In this document: piece by piece, positions 51,425 through 59,336 of the stretch | Layout: every line of letters starts with the position of its first letter | Numbering within the stretch: position 1 is the stretch's first letter | Assembly: GCF_003987855.1 (NCBI RefSeq) | Contig: NZ_RXIZ01000008.1 | Span: forward strand, 258,853-322,852 | Source of the DNA: Hyphomicrobium sp. | GTDB taxonomy: Bacteria; Pseudomonadota; Alphaproteobacteria; Rhizobiales; Hyphomicrobiaceae | Direction of reading: 5' to 3' | Length of the DNA stretch: 64,000 nt | Notes under the pieces: model-generated | Told to the model about the DNA's origin: nothing | The model's database searches: none | Seen by the model: the letters and a program-made list of their open reading frames with translations, nothing else | Made by a program: the position numbers and the translations under genes

Positions 51425-51450
51425 AACGTCCACCAGCAAGAAGCGGTTCC
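51425..51450 (-). promoter_or_regulatory. EcfG-type general-stress promoter of csbD
   Basis: On the minus strand GGAAC (51450-51446), 17 nt, CGTT (51428-51425), ending 27 nt before the csbD ATG. It matches the alphaproteobacterial EcfG consensus GGAAC-N16/17-CGTT exactly. Confidence 0.85.
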
Positions 51451-51825
51451 TGCCTAGCTTCGTTCAGGAAAATAAAAACGCATGGGACCTGAGAAGATTT
51501 CGGGTCGGAATAAATTTTCTCAACTGTTCGTGATTTCTTCGAATTATAGGGAACTCTTTGCTCGCCTCCCGCGTCAACGCTCTTGGCAAGCCGCACTTAC
51601 TGACCCGCGGCAGCTGGTGGGGGGTCAATGAGACCGCAAGAATATCCATCGCAGAGTGATGATCGAGCCGCCGAGCACACGAGCCATGGTCGAAGCCTAT
51701 CACTGCTTCATCGATGGTTCGCTCGCCTGAAGTGGCCAGTTCTTCGTCCTGGCGTCACTTCGCGGGCGTATTCATCTCGTATTGGTCGTATTGGCCGGCT
51801 GCGTTTCGCAGGCACGGAGCGAAAA
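51451..51825. other. Intergenic between divergent small genes
   Basis: About 375 bp. A plus-strand frame upstream of 51826 continues open but reads like non-coding sequence. No further promoter or RNA is evident. Confidence 0.4.
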
Positions 51826-52089
51826 ATGATCAAGGCAACCGAATATCTGGAAATTTGCCAAGAGTGCGCTGCCTACGCACATACGATCGAAGACGCCCTT
51901 TATTGGCACAACGAGATCGTCACCGAGCTTTCGGTCGAGATCAATTTTGTCCAGGCATCACGTTGGCCTTCAGCGGTGAAGGCCAGCATGACTGCTTCTT
52001 TGGAAGAGCGGCGCAGGAATCATGCCGCTGCCATATCCAGGCTCACCAGTGTGCTGGAAAACGACGAGCGTTTGATCTGGCAGCCCTGA
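51826..52089 (+). CDS. Small helical protein, paralogue of the gene at 63210
   Basis: 87 aa from ATG 51826 (GGAG 7 nt before). Entirely helical, soluble: TIEDALYWHNEIVTELSVEI, then SRWPSAVKASMTASLEERRR and LTSVLENDERLIWQP. It aligns without gaps over about 65 residues with the protein encoded at 63210-63497 (shared: (I/V)EDA...H.E(I/L)V..L..E...V..S...AVKA.M......R....A..RLT......R.IW). Function unknown; the family is Cys-poor and may dimerise as a helical bundle. Confidence 0.75.
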   Translation: MIKATEYLEICQECAAYAHTIEDALYWHNEIVTELSVEINFVQASRWPSAVKASMTASLEERRRNHAAAISRLTSVLENDERLIWQP

Positions 52090-52111
52090 CTTTGAGCGCG
52101 AATTTTGCCGA

Positions 52112-52222
52112 TCAGCCGTTGCGGGCTTTTTTCTCGGCTTTGGCCGTTCGCTTTTTCTGATTTTCCAGCTTCCGCTGGCGGGCAATGATGCGGCGGCGAC
52201 GGTTGTCTGACATCGTAGGCAT
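52112..52222 (-). CDS. Very small basic protein (36 aa)
   Basis: Minus-strand frame MPTMSDNRRRRIIARQRKLE followed by NQKKRTAKAEKKARNG. Start 52222 is supported by AGGAG 7 nt upstream; a second ATG is three codons on. One long, highly charged helix rich in Arg and Lys, as in small nucleic-acid- or ribosome-binding proteins. I recall very similar 30-40 aa proteins in other Hyphomicrobiales but assign no function. Confidence 0.7.
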   Translation of the reverse strand: MPTMSDNRRRRIIARQRKLENQKKRTAKAEKKARNG

Positions 52223-52453
52223 TCTTGTCTCCTGAATAGTCTGAAAAACGCCGATCGCTCGTTCGCGATCGGGATGAGGCGCGCAGTCCTAGCAGAGCTT
52301 GTCATACTCGTCACCGAGATCTTAACAGAGCGAATATCTGCCCGAAAATGGGGGCTTGCGGCCTCGGCTCGAAAACGTTTCGAAAGATTTTGCGCTTACT
52401 CTTCTTTCGTATTGCATCAGTCGGATGAGGCTCCCGAGCCCGGGTAAACTGCT

Positions 52454-52615
52454 ATGCACGATGATTGGATAACTGTCTTCCGGGAGCGCGCTATGCCGAC
52501 GCTCAAAAGCCTGTTCACCGCGAAGCACGATTTCGCCGAACTGCCCGAGATTATTGCTGAACCGTTGAGGCGCCTTGCCTCGATCGAGCAGCAGCGCGCC
52601 GGGTCGCTCTCCTAA
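52454..52615 (+). CDS. Small protein of unknown function (53 aa)
   Basis: Frame from ATG 52454 reads MHDDWITVFRERAMPTLKSL and continues FTAKHDFAELPEIIAEPLRR to SLS. Helical, amphipathic, coding-like; an internal ATG at 52493 could be the true start. It ends 7 nt before the stop of the convergent HD gene. No clear ribosome site. Confidence 0.45.
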   Translation: MHDDWITVFRERAMPTLKSLFTAKHDFAELPEIIAEPLRRLASIEQQRAGSLS

Positions 52616-52621
52616 AAGGAC

Positions 52622-53146
52622 CTAACAGGACGCAGCCTCCGTCACCGTGGCTGCCCTTTGAAAGAGCGGAAGCCGCAGTAGGCGACTACCTTCAACTTCG
52701 GCCATCTTTTTCAGTGCAAGGCGCTTCTCTTCGAGAAACGTCGGGCCGAAGTTCGGGTTGTGCACCACTATTGCAGTGCCGTTGTCGATGATGTCAGCAA
52801 GCTTTATCAACTTAGCGTCCCAAGGGGCGCGAGCAAGCCGCCACGCCGCTTGCAATGCTTGAGCCTCGCGACTGCCCTGCTCGCTATCGGTGAGCCAAAA
52901 CACGAGCTCTGCGACGGCAGGGCCGAACATCTCAATCAACGCGTCGATATTCGTGTCGGACTTTTCGAGAGTGTCGTGCAGAAAGGCCGCCGCAATGAGG
53001 TCGGAACCTTTGTGCCCATGCTCGGTAAGAATCGACACCACGCCGTCCAGATGCACGATGTATGGCCTGCCGTCGTGCTTGCGTACCTGCCCGGCATGCT
53101 TCGAACGCGCGAAGTCTCGAACATGCTGTAAGGTCGCGACGGTCAT
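52622..53146 (-). CDS. Small HD-domain hydrolase, MESH1/SpoT-HD-like
   Basis: 174 aa. The pattern HAGQVRKHDGRPYIVHLDGV, AAAFLHDTLEKSDTNIDALI and FGPAVAELVFWLTD is that of the (p)ppGpp-hydrolase HD domain: H16 or H32, the HD pair at 57-58 and later Asp. It lacks the synthetase, TGS and ACT parts of Rel/SpoT, so it is a stand-alone hydrolase that may degrade alarmone or another nucleotide. Located among stress genes, which suits such a role. Confidence 0.82.
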   Translation of the reverse strand: MTVATLQHVRDFARSKHAGQVRKHDGRPYIVHLDGVVSILTEHGHKGSDLIAAAFLHDTLEKSDTNIDALIEMFGPAVAELVFWLTDSEQGSREAQALQAAWRLARAPWDAKLIKLADIIDNGTAIVVHNPNFGPTFLEEKRLALKKMAEVEGSRLLRLPLFQRAATVTEAASC

Positions 53147-53304
53147 CTAAGCCCAACAATCCTCGATAGCCTTCGTGTGAAAACACGGCGCATAGACGCA
53201 TCTGAACGGAAAACGGTTTCACAGGCGAGTTGTCGCCCTCGATTTGCTCATAAGGCCGTGAAAACACGTGAGCGGGGCTCACATTTGCGGCGCCGCGTTA
53301 TCCG

Positions 53305-54255
53305 TCAGCTCGCAAACAAGCGCGTGTTGATGAGCGTTGCGGGGGGCGAACTCAGGTAACTTTCTATCATCGGAATGTGCGGTTTTATCGCCGCCTTGCC
53401 ACTCTCGATCATTTCCTCCGCTAGGTGGAAATCCAACACGCCGATCCCAGCCAGATTGGGAGCGACGAGAAGATCGGGCGGATCTCCCATCAGCCGCGCA
53501 CGCGCAATCCTGTCATGAAAGATGCTGAAGGAATTCAGAATCACGGACGTAATACCGGGAGCTCCGTCACTTCGTCCGAACAGCTGGCGATGCAGAAGTT
53601 GGAAGGCCCCCCGGCCGTTCCAACGGGTAATTGGCGCCTCCTCCACAACGGTTTCCTCGACAGGTTCGCCGTCTTCGTCCCCGATGCAAATGCCCCCGCG
53701 CCCGAATTCGGTCGTAAGGTTCACGCCGACCACCAGGCGCGCTCCCAACGCACGGCACACTGACACCGGGACGGGATTGACAAGGCAGCCATCGACTAGC
53801 CAGCGGCCGTTCAAGCTGACGGGCTTGACGATTCCGGGGATCGCAGAGGAGGCCCGCACCGCATCCGTCACAAGACCGCGGCGGAGCCAAACCTCTTCAC
53901 CGGACGAGAGATCTGTGGCGATGGAAGCAAACCGCACCGGCAGGTCTTCGATGCGAATGCCACTAAGGTGACCCTCAAACTGATCAAAGAGGCGCTGGCC
54001 CGCGATCAGGCCAGAGCCCGAAACGCTGAGATCGAGAAAGCTGAAAACACGCCGTCGGGTCAACTCCCTGGCAAAGGCTTCGAGAACATCCAGGCATCCT
54101 GCCGCGTAATGGCCGCCGACGATGGCCCCAATCGAAGTTCCGACGACGATTTCAGGCTCGAGTCCGGCTTCCGCGAGGCCACGCAGTATCCCGATGTGGG
54201 CCCAGCCACGTGCTGCACCTCCACCCAAGGCAACCGCAAATTTCTGCTTCGCCAT
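53305..54255 (-). CDS. RssA-like patatin family protein
   Basis: 316 aa from ATG 54255. VALGGGAARGWAHIGILRGL is the Gly-rich oxyanion loop, EIVVGTSIGAIVGGHYAAG holds the nucleophile Ser (GTSIG) and WLVDGCLVNPVPVSVCRALG the dyad Asp (DG). RssA-type proteins are cytoplasmic or membrane-associated acyl hydrolases of unknown substrate. It is a different subgroup from the patatin at 25881 (shorter C-terminal, no transporter neighbour). Confidence 0.9.
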   Translation of the reverse strand: MAKQKFAVALGGGAARGWAHIGILRGLAEAGLEPEIVVGTSIGAIVGGHYAAGCLDVLEAFARELTRRRVFSFLDLSVSGSGLIAGQRLFDQFEGHLSGIRIEDLPVRFASIATDLSSGEEVWLRRGLVTDAVRASSAIPGIVKPVSLNGRWLVDGCLVNPVPVSVCRALGARLVVGVNLTTEFGRGGICIGDEDGEPVEETVVEEAPITRWNGRGAFQLLHRQLFGRSDGAPGITSVILNSFSIFHDRIARARLMGDPPDLLVAPNLAGIGVLDFHLAEEMIESGKAAIKPHIPMIESYLSSPPATLINTRLFAS

Positions 54256-54407
54256 CGGAACCACCTCTCGCCGCGGAGATCCACGGCCCACGTCCCAACG
54301 CAGATGGTGGGTATTTTGTTCTCGACAAGCGCGTTCGGCAATCGTCTTGGCGGATTATCGCAAATGGAGGGCGTTCCGGCCTCGCAAGGCCCTCGCTTGG
54401 ATGCGGC

Positions 54408-54725
54408 TCAGATTGCCAATTCCGAGTCCCGCTCCATCCAATACAGGTCCGCCAACCGGTCCAGCAAGGGTGCCGGGAGCGGCGTTTGGGCGATGTCCGA
54501 ATGGAGGTAGGAATTGGCCAGAACGAATGACGAGGCCTTCGCGTGACTTTGCGGCAATACAATTGGCTGCCGGTCGGAGACGTCTGGCATCGGCACGAAA
54601 TCCGTTGGATGCCAGAGCGAGGATTGCCAAGCCCGGGCCATTGAGACCGACCAGATCCAAACTGCCATTGCGGGGTGCATTGCCATTCTCCGATTGAGGT
54701 CGGCTGATGTAACGCGCGCGGCCAC
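54408..54725 (-). CDS. Hypothetical protein, low support
   Basis: 105 codons from GTG 54725 (an ATG is 39 nt downstream). The C-terminal half (LVLPQSHAKASS-like, SDIAQTPLPAPLLDRLADLY, WMERDSELAI) reads like a real protein, the N-terminal half less so. No family, no strong ribosome site. It may be a small cytoplasmic protein or a chance frame. Confidence 0.4.
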   Translation of the reverse strand: MAARVTSADLNRRMAMHPAMAVWIWSVSMARAWQSSLWHPTDFVPMPDVSDRQPIVLPQSHAKASSFVLANSYLHSDIAQTPLPAPLLDRLADLYWMERDSELAI

Positions 54726-54767
54726 CGGTAGGTTTCGCCCTGCGACAACGCTTGCGCTCGGTGAGTG

Positions 54768-55199
54768 TCAGGATTTGCGATGGCGCGCGAATTCTTTCTG
54801 AATCCTCTCCATCTCTTCTTCCGTGCAGTGTTCTAGGTCGATCAGCCTATTGCGGGCGCTTTGGGTGCACCGGATCAGCTCGTCGAGTTTCAATTGAATG
54901 GCGCGACCATCTTTGTTCTGACTATGTTGAATGAGGAAGACCGCGAGGAACGTCACGAGCGTAGTGCCCGTGTTAACAACGAGCTGCCAAGTATCCGAAT
55001 AGTGAAAATACGGGCCGGTGGCGGCCCAGACGATCACCGACAACGTGGCGACCACGAATGCTGACGCCGAGCCGATTAGGAGCGCAGAGCGACCGGCTAA
55101 CTCCGAAAACCCAGCCAACATCTTTTGCCGCCAATTTCCGTGCGGCTTCTCGATCGGGTGTTCTTCTTCAGCTGTGACGGACGGGGTTGTGTTGGTCAT
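54768..55199 (-). CDS. Low-affinity iron permease family protein
   Basis: 143 aa from ATG 55199. Two or three TM helices (SALLIGSASAFVVATLSVIV, LVVNTGTTLVTFLAVFLIQH) and the signature HYSDTWQLVVNTGTTLVTF, then QNKDGRAIQLKLDELIRCTQ with the following acidic helix. The family is named after yeast Fet4, but small bacterial members have no proven transport role. An exact EcfG-type promoter lies 81-106 nt upstream. Confidence 0.9.
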   Translation of the reverse strand: MTNTTPSVTAEEEHPIEKPHGNWRQKMLAGFSELAGRSALLIGSASAFVVATLSVIVWAATGPYFHYSDTWQLVVNTGTTLVTFLAVFLIQHSQNKDGRAIQLKLDELIRCTQSARNRLIDLEHCTEEEMERIQKEFARHRKS

Positions 55200-55279
55200 G
55201 TCTCGCGAGCCCTGAAGTAGAGCAGCGGCCACAACCGAGAGCCGCCGCTCCTGACAGGAATTTTATAGCTGCGTTATAA

Positions 55280-55305
55280 AACGCGCTTCTCGCAATCATT
55301 GTTCC
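55280..55305 (-). promoter_or_regulatory. EcfG-type general-stress promoter of the iron permease family gene
   Basis: On the minus strand GGAAC (55305-55301), 17 nt, CGTT (55283-55280). Exact match to GGAAC-N16/17-CGTT, reading towards the gene that starts at 55199. Confidence 0.85.
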
Positions 55306-55334
55306 TGTTGTTCCTTAGCTCGCCGATACCGCTG

Positions 55335-55577
55335 TCAGGTACCGGTGGCATCCTTAACGCACTTCTTCGTAAAGCTCGTCTCGGCCGCGCCGTGGAGCTT
55401 CTTATCCTTCGCGTCCGACGAACATTTCGCCTTCGCGTCCTTCTCGCATTTCGTCATGAAGCTTTTGAGCGCTGCGCCCGCCAGTTTCTTGTCCTTGGCT
55501 GTTGCGCTGCATGTCTCATCCGCAAGCGCTGCACCAGAAAGCCCAACGCTCAAGAGACAGATCAGAAGTGTCTTCAT
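55335..55577 (-). CDS. PsiF-family exported protein
   Basis: 80 aa from ATG 55577, preceded by AGGAATGGGA. Signal peptide to about residue 20 (SGAALADE). Two copies of the PsiF repeat: C.A.AKDKKLAGAALKSFM.KC and CSSDAKDKKLHGAAETSF.KKC. PsiF is named from phosphate starvation in E. coli; the protein is small, periplasmic and of unknown action. Confidence 0.92.
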   Translation of the reverse strand: MKTLLICLLSVGLSGAALADETCSATAKDKKLAGAALKSFMTKCEKDAKAKCSSDAKDKKLHGAAETSFTKKCVKDATGT

Positions 55578-55798
55578 TCCCATTCCTCCAATTCGTTCAA
55601 GCCGCCTGCAGTCTCTCAACTTAGTCATCAAGCGGATAGTATGTCATCGTAGCCCATTGATTCCGGCAATTGACCGGCGATGGGCTTACTGAAAAGTAAA
55701 GTAAAAACCCGTCCGCGCACTGTTCGTGTCATGGCAGGACAATTGCGCTTGCGCTAACCCTCGCGTGCCGCAGATCGTATTGCGAAGGGGGCTTGGGC

Positions 55799-56896
55799 AT
55801 GGGGAAACTGACGAGATTTGTCTGCCGGCTGGTCACGGCGCTGGCATGCATCTCCATCGCACTTGCGTCAGCCAGCGCGGAAGACGCGGCGCCTGCCCTT
55901 CGCGTAGCTACGCGCCTCGTGCCTCCCCTCGTTCAACGCGATGGTGATCATCTCACTGGCTTCAGTATAGACCTTTGGAATGCCCTGGCCGGACGGCTCG
56001 GTGCAAAAACCGACTTCATCGAAATGCCGGATGTCGCCTCCCTGCTCGATGCGGTTCATGCCGGAAAAGCAGATGTGGGCATTGCCGCCATCTCGATCAC
56101 CGCAGATCGCGATAAGGTCTTCGACTTCTCGCAACCGATGCTCAGCTCGGGGTTGCAAATTCTTGTTCGGGGAAAGGCGGATCAGGGTGCTCCAAACCCG
56201 CTGCAAGGGTTTATGCGTCTCACTCTGTCGCCTATGATTTTGGTCTGGCTCGGTGTCGCCGCCATTCTCATCGTCATTCCCGCGCATATCGTTTGGGCAT
56301 TGGAGCGAAGAGCACCTAACGGCATCGTCCCTGATGCGCGCTATTTTCCTGGGATATTCCACGCGCTCTGGTGGGCAGCCGGCACGCTCGCGACGCAAGC
56401 GGACCAGATGCCGAGGCAATGGCTTGCTCGCGTAGTTGCTATTTTGTGGATGTTCACCGGCGTTATCTTCGTCGCCTATTACACCGCCCAACTCACGGCC
56501 GCGCTCACCGTCGAGCAGATCCAGGGTGACATCAACGGTCCAGACGATCTGCCTGGAAAGCGCGTGGCAACAACCCGAGCCAGCACCGCTGCCTCATTCC
56601 TTCGGGAGCAGCACGCACGCGTCCAAGAATTCGAAACGGTAGACGCGGCGTATCAAGCGCTTCTCGGCAGCACCGCTGACGCTGTTGTTTTCGATGCTCC
56701 GGTCCTCCTTTACTTCGCAGGACACGACGGCAAAGGCCGGGTTCAAACCGCAGGGAGCGTCTTCCGCAAAGAGGATTACGGCATCGTGTTCGCTGAGGGC
56801 AGTCCGTTGCGCAAACGCGTCGATCGCGCCCTTCTCGAACTGCGCGAGAATGGCACCTACGCCCGGCTCTATCAGAAGTGGTTCGGCCCGAGTTGA
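55799..56896 (+). CDS. Prokaryotic ionotropic glutamate-receptor-like channel (GluR0 type)
   Basis: 365 aa from ATG 55799. Signal peptide to about 28, then a split periplasmic amino-acid-binding domain: lobe S1 (about 34-125, with ISITADRDKVFDFSQPML), a TM1-pore-TM2 insert (about 142-231), and S2 (about 240-365, ending ENGTYARLYQKWFGPS). The pore-loop region reads GIFHALWWAAGTLATQADQM and the following helix ends YYTAQLTAALTVEQI, a clear relative of the SYTANLAAFLTVE motif of eukaryotic glutamate receptors. It lacks the TVGYG potassium filter of cyanobacterial GluR0, so ion selectivity is uncertain. Stand-alone gene. Confidence 0.88.
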   Translation: MGKLTRFVCRLVTALACISIALASASAEDAAPALRVATRLVPPLVQRDGDHLTGFSIDLWNALAGRLGAKTDFIEMPDVASLLDAVHAGKADVGIAAISITADRDKVFDFSQPMLSSGLQILVRGKADQGAPNPLQGFMRLTLSPMILVWLGVAAILIVIPAHIVWALERRAPNGIVPDARYFPGIFHALWWAAGTLATQADQMPRQWLARVVAILWMFTGVIFVAYYTAQLTAALTVEQIQGDINGPDDLPGKRVATTRASTAASFLREQHARVQEFETVDAAYQALLGSTADAVVFDAPVLLYFAGHDGKGRVQTAGSVFRKEDYGIVFAEGSPLRKRVDRALLELRENGTYARLYQKWFGPS

Positions 56897-56909
56897 GAGC
56901 GCCTCGCGG

Positions 56910-57212
56910 TCATTTCGGTTGCACGCTCTGATCGCCACCGGGTTCACCTGGTGGAATGATCACAGGCATCTTATCACCCGTGCTGGCGGGCGGCGCCTGA
57001 TGCATTTCCGGATCCACCCCGTGCGGTGGCTTGAGCACGCCATCGTTCTCGTTGAGCTTTTTACTCAGCGGCTTTTCAGCGTCTTTCGTCGCCCCGTTAT
57101 TCGGAGATGCCTCGGGTGGAGCGGGCGTGGTTTGGGCACAGGCCAGTGACGCCAACAGCATGGGGGCGCTGACAACTAGCGTGAGTAGCGCCGATTTTTG
57201 ATGATGTCCCAT
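56910..57212 (-). CDS. Small exported proline-rich protein
   Basis: 100 aa from ATG 57212. Signal peptide or lipoprotein-like N-terminus (LVVSAPMLLASLACAQ), then a low-complexity Pro/Asn/Lys part and KKLNENDGVLKPPHGVDPEM, ending IIPPGEPGGDQSVQPK. The 'NDGVLKPP.GVDPEM' segment appears to be a family mark in Hyphomicrobiales. Probably periplasmic; function unknown. An exact EcfG-type promoter ends 35 nt upstream. Confidence 0.82.
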   Translation of the reverse strand: MGHHQKSALLTLVVSAPMLLASLACAQTTPAPPEASPNNGATKDAEKPLSKKLNENDGVLKPPHGVDPEMHQAPPASTGDKMPVIIPPGEPGGDQSVQPK

Positions 57213-57247
57213 GGGCGGCTCCCAATTGCTGTGACTTAGCATCGTGG

Positions 57248-57272
57248 AACGGGCGAGCTGCCGTCGGGTTCC
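57248..57272 (-). promoter_or_regulatory. EcfG-type general-stress promoter of the proline-rich protein gene
   Basis: On the minus strand GGAAC (57272-57268), 16 nt, CGTT (57251-57248). Exact consensus with the shorter allowed spacer; reads towards the ATG at 57212. Confidence 0.82.
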
Positions 57273-57434
57273 GATTGAACTTAAGTCGCGCAGTGCGCGC
57301 GGAACGGAACGAATGCTGGTTCGTATCCCCAGCGCCACGGCACGCACCTACCCTCAGTGCGACTGCCCCCAATGCCGTGGTGAAACGGAGCACCTCGATT
57401 GAGCAGGGAATCGGGGTGCTCCATAATTTTCTCC

Positions 57435-57641
57435 TCACGGATGTTCTTCGGGCCGCGATTCCGGGACCTGGGCCGATTTCTTCATCAAACTGTTCAGCTG
57501 ACTAAATAACAACCTGCCCTCGACCTGATCGTCGAGGTAACCTTCCTCTCGCAGTTTGCGTTTGATTTCCGCGACCGTGGCGCAACGGCCGGAACGAGCC
57601 AATTCAAACGCGCGCTCCAGTTGAGAAATGCGACTGTCCAC
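57435..57641 (-). CDS. Small protein with LREEGY motif
   Basis: 68 aa from GTG 57641, chosen for AGGAG 8 nt upstream (an upstream GTG at 57659 is less likely). MDSRISQLERAFELARSGRC is followed by TVAEIKRKLREEGY and DDQVEGRLLFSQL. The A.ELARSG....V..I...LREEGY...Q.EGR pattern recurs in the C-terminal half of the protein at 61901-62206. Two helices with a turn, perhaps a DNA- or protein-binding hairpin; function unknown. Confidence 0.8.
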   Translation of the reverse strand: MDSRISQLERAFELARSGRCATVAEIKRKLREEGYLDDQVEGRLLFSQLNSLMKKSAQVPESRPEEHP

Positions 57642-57883
57642 AGCGAATGCTCCTTGCACTATCCGTTTTTTTTCCGTCAGTTATCGTCATCGGGAGCATG
57701 ATGCGCGAGAATGGTTGCGCGACACCTTGGCAGCTATTCAGCGGGTCTTTTTTCTCGCGAACGACCAGCTTCGCAGCTATGTGCCTGCGCTAAATCCGGT
57801 CCCGCGATCACGCGTTCCGCCAGCCATACCCAAAATGGTTCGGAGTGCGATGAAGTTCCGGAACAAATTCGGAATTGTTTAAC

Positions 57884-58234
57884 ATGACACATCGCCATCA
57901 TCTGCCGCACGTGACCCGCGTCTTGGTAGCCTGCAGCCCGACCTACCATAATCACCGGGCCATTATGGAAGCGATCGGCTCGATCTTTCTCGATACGATC
58001 GAGGAGCAGCGCGAATATTATTATTTCGCGTGTCCGGCGATGTCTGAGATCTTCGATGACGGCGCGCTCAGCCCCCTCAGCTTCCGCGAACTCGCGCACG
58101 AAGATCCCGAAATCAAGCAAACCTTGCAGAACCTGAAGTTCACCTATGTCGTGGCCGGCGGCGAAGACGCATTCGTCGAGAAGCTGCTTTCGGATGTCGG
58201 CGGAAGTGGAGCGTCGCTGGTACGTCTTGCGTGA
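57884..58234 (+). CDS. Soluble protein of unknown function
   Basis: 116 aa from ATG 57884. VTRVLVACSPTYHNHRAIME, then FLDTIEEQREYYYFACPAMS, LNLKF-like strand and TYVVAGGEDAFVEKLL. No signal or TM; alternating strands and helices suggest a small alpha/beta fold. I do not recognise the family. Next gene follows 59 bp downstream on the same strand. Confidence 0.65.
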   Translation: MTHRHHLPHVTRVLVACSPTYHNHRAIMEAIGSIFLDTIEEQREYYYFACPAMSEIFDDGALSPLSFRELAHEDPEIKQTLQNLKFTYVVAGGEDAFVEKLLSDVGGSGASLVRLA

Positions 58235-58293
58235 AGGCTGCTTGCGACCCATCCTAACCGGGCCCCCACGTCAGCGGAGAAGGAGTTAGGGTG

Positions 58294-58482
58294 ATGGACA
58301 AACGCAAGACGCAAGTCATCGAACCGGAAGAATTCGATCCGGAAGCGCCCTCGCCTGTTCCGGAGCGTCTTCCAGGCCGTCCTCAGGACGTTCCCGCATA
58401 TCCGGGTGACGAAGATGACTCCGACGACGAGCGGGACGATGAAAACGTTGCTGTTCCCGAAGATGAGAACGACGAAGCCTGA
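58294..58482 (+). CDS. Small acidic protein
   Basis: 62 aa from ATG 58294 with AAGGAG upstream. Pro-rich first half (VIEPEEFDPEAPSPVPERLP) and a strongly acidic, disordered tail (GDEDDSDDERDDENVAV, EDENDEA). It may act as an intrinsically disordered stress or nucleic-acid-mimic protein. Followed by a strong terminator. Confidence 0.7.
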   Translation: MDKRKTQVIEPEEFDPEAPSPVPERLPGRPQDVPAYPGDEDDSDDERDDENVAVPEDENDEA

Positions 58483-58501
58483 AGAGCTCTTTCTCGCAGC
58501 A

Positions 58502-58532
58502 AAAAGCCCTCGCTTGTCAGGCGAGGGCTTTT
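58502..58532 (+). terminator. Rho-independent terminator
   Basis: AAAAGCCCTCGC (58502-58513) and GCGAGGGCTTTT (58521-58532) form a 12-bp stem with a 7-nt loop. T-rich on both strands, so it can end the plus-strand acidic protein gene and also the minus-strand receiver gene ending at 58555. Confidence 0.92.
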
Positions 58533-58554
58533 GAATTTCGCGCCTAATCAGCCG

Positions 58555-58908
58555 CTAGTTGATCAGATCGTAAGTTTGCGGGCTGTGTTCGGCTACGAGG
58601 CCTCTGACCGCGATAATCGCTCCCGACATATGACGCCGTGTCGGGTAGCGCGCGGGAGGTTCAGACGTAAACACTGAAGGCGTGTTTCTCGCCGCGAGCA
58701 AGCGGCAGAACGCAACAGTTTGAGGGTCGCGCGAATAAGGAAGCACTACAGCGTCAATCGTCTTCGCATCGAGCAGCAATTCGGCGACTGCGAGACTTTC
58801 TACGACGTGCGCTTTCGCGCCTGCCGCGACAAATGATTGCCTCAACCCGAAGGCGGACTCGCCTTTCGGGTCGATTATCAGAATGGATAGATCATCGAGG
58901 GTGGTCAT
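58555..58908 (-). CDS. Stand-alone receiver domain lacking the phospho-Asp
   Basis: 117 aa. DLSILIIDPKGESAFGLRQS, TIDAVVLPYSRDPQTVAFCR and PSVFTSEPP follow the CheY-like alpha/beta pattern. At the end of strand 3 (AVVLP) Pro replaces the phosphorylated Asp, and only one acidic residue remains in the first loop (IIDPKG). It is thus a pseudo-receiver, probably a protein-interaction module rather than a phosphorylated switch. Confidence 0.78.
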   Translation of the reverse strand: MTTLDDLSILIIDPKGESAFGLRQSFVAAGAKAHVVESLAVAELLLDAKTIDAVVLPYSRDPQTVAFCRLLAARNTPSVFTSEPPARYPTRRHMSGAIIAVRGLVAEHSPQTYDLIN

Positions 58909-59336
58909 AGTGGGTACCTTGCGGCGCGATGCGGTCGCGCTTTCCGCTTGGAGCTCGCACTAATCTGGCGAGCAGTCCCAGGATGACAGCAACGCAACGG
59001 GGCAACGCAGCTGACCGGAAATACATAAAGCCCCGGTGCCCGAAAGCTACGCAGTTGCACCGAGTTCAGGCAAGCGGAAGTTATCCGTTCAATCCAACAA
59101 TCGTCATTGCATCGCACATCGCCCGAAAGCGATAAACTTCATGCAAATTGCTACTAAGTCGAATGCGAAAGCGCATTGACGGCCGATAGGCTCTCCGTTC
59201 GAAAGCCAACATAGCGCTGCGCCCATAACAACATACAGCGATCGGCACTCTCATTTAAGCGCGTCAGAAGTGCGCTAGCGCGCAACTGCGAGAGCGGTCA
59301 TGATAACTGACCGTCTCATCACAGCGAAGATTTTTC
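58909..59336. other. Gene-free stretch of about 430 bp
   Basis: Short frames exist on both strands but none has a ribosome site or protein-like order. No GGAAC-type promoter was seen before the GST gene. An inverted repeat GTGCGCTAGCGCGCAAC-like tract occurs near 59270-59285 without a U-run. Confidence 0.4.
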
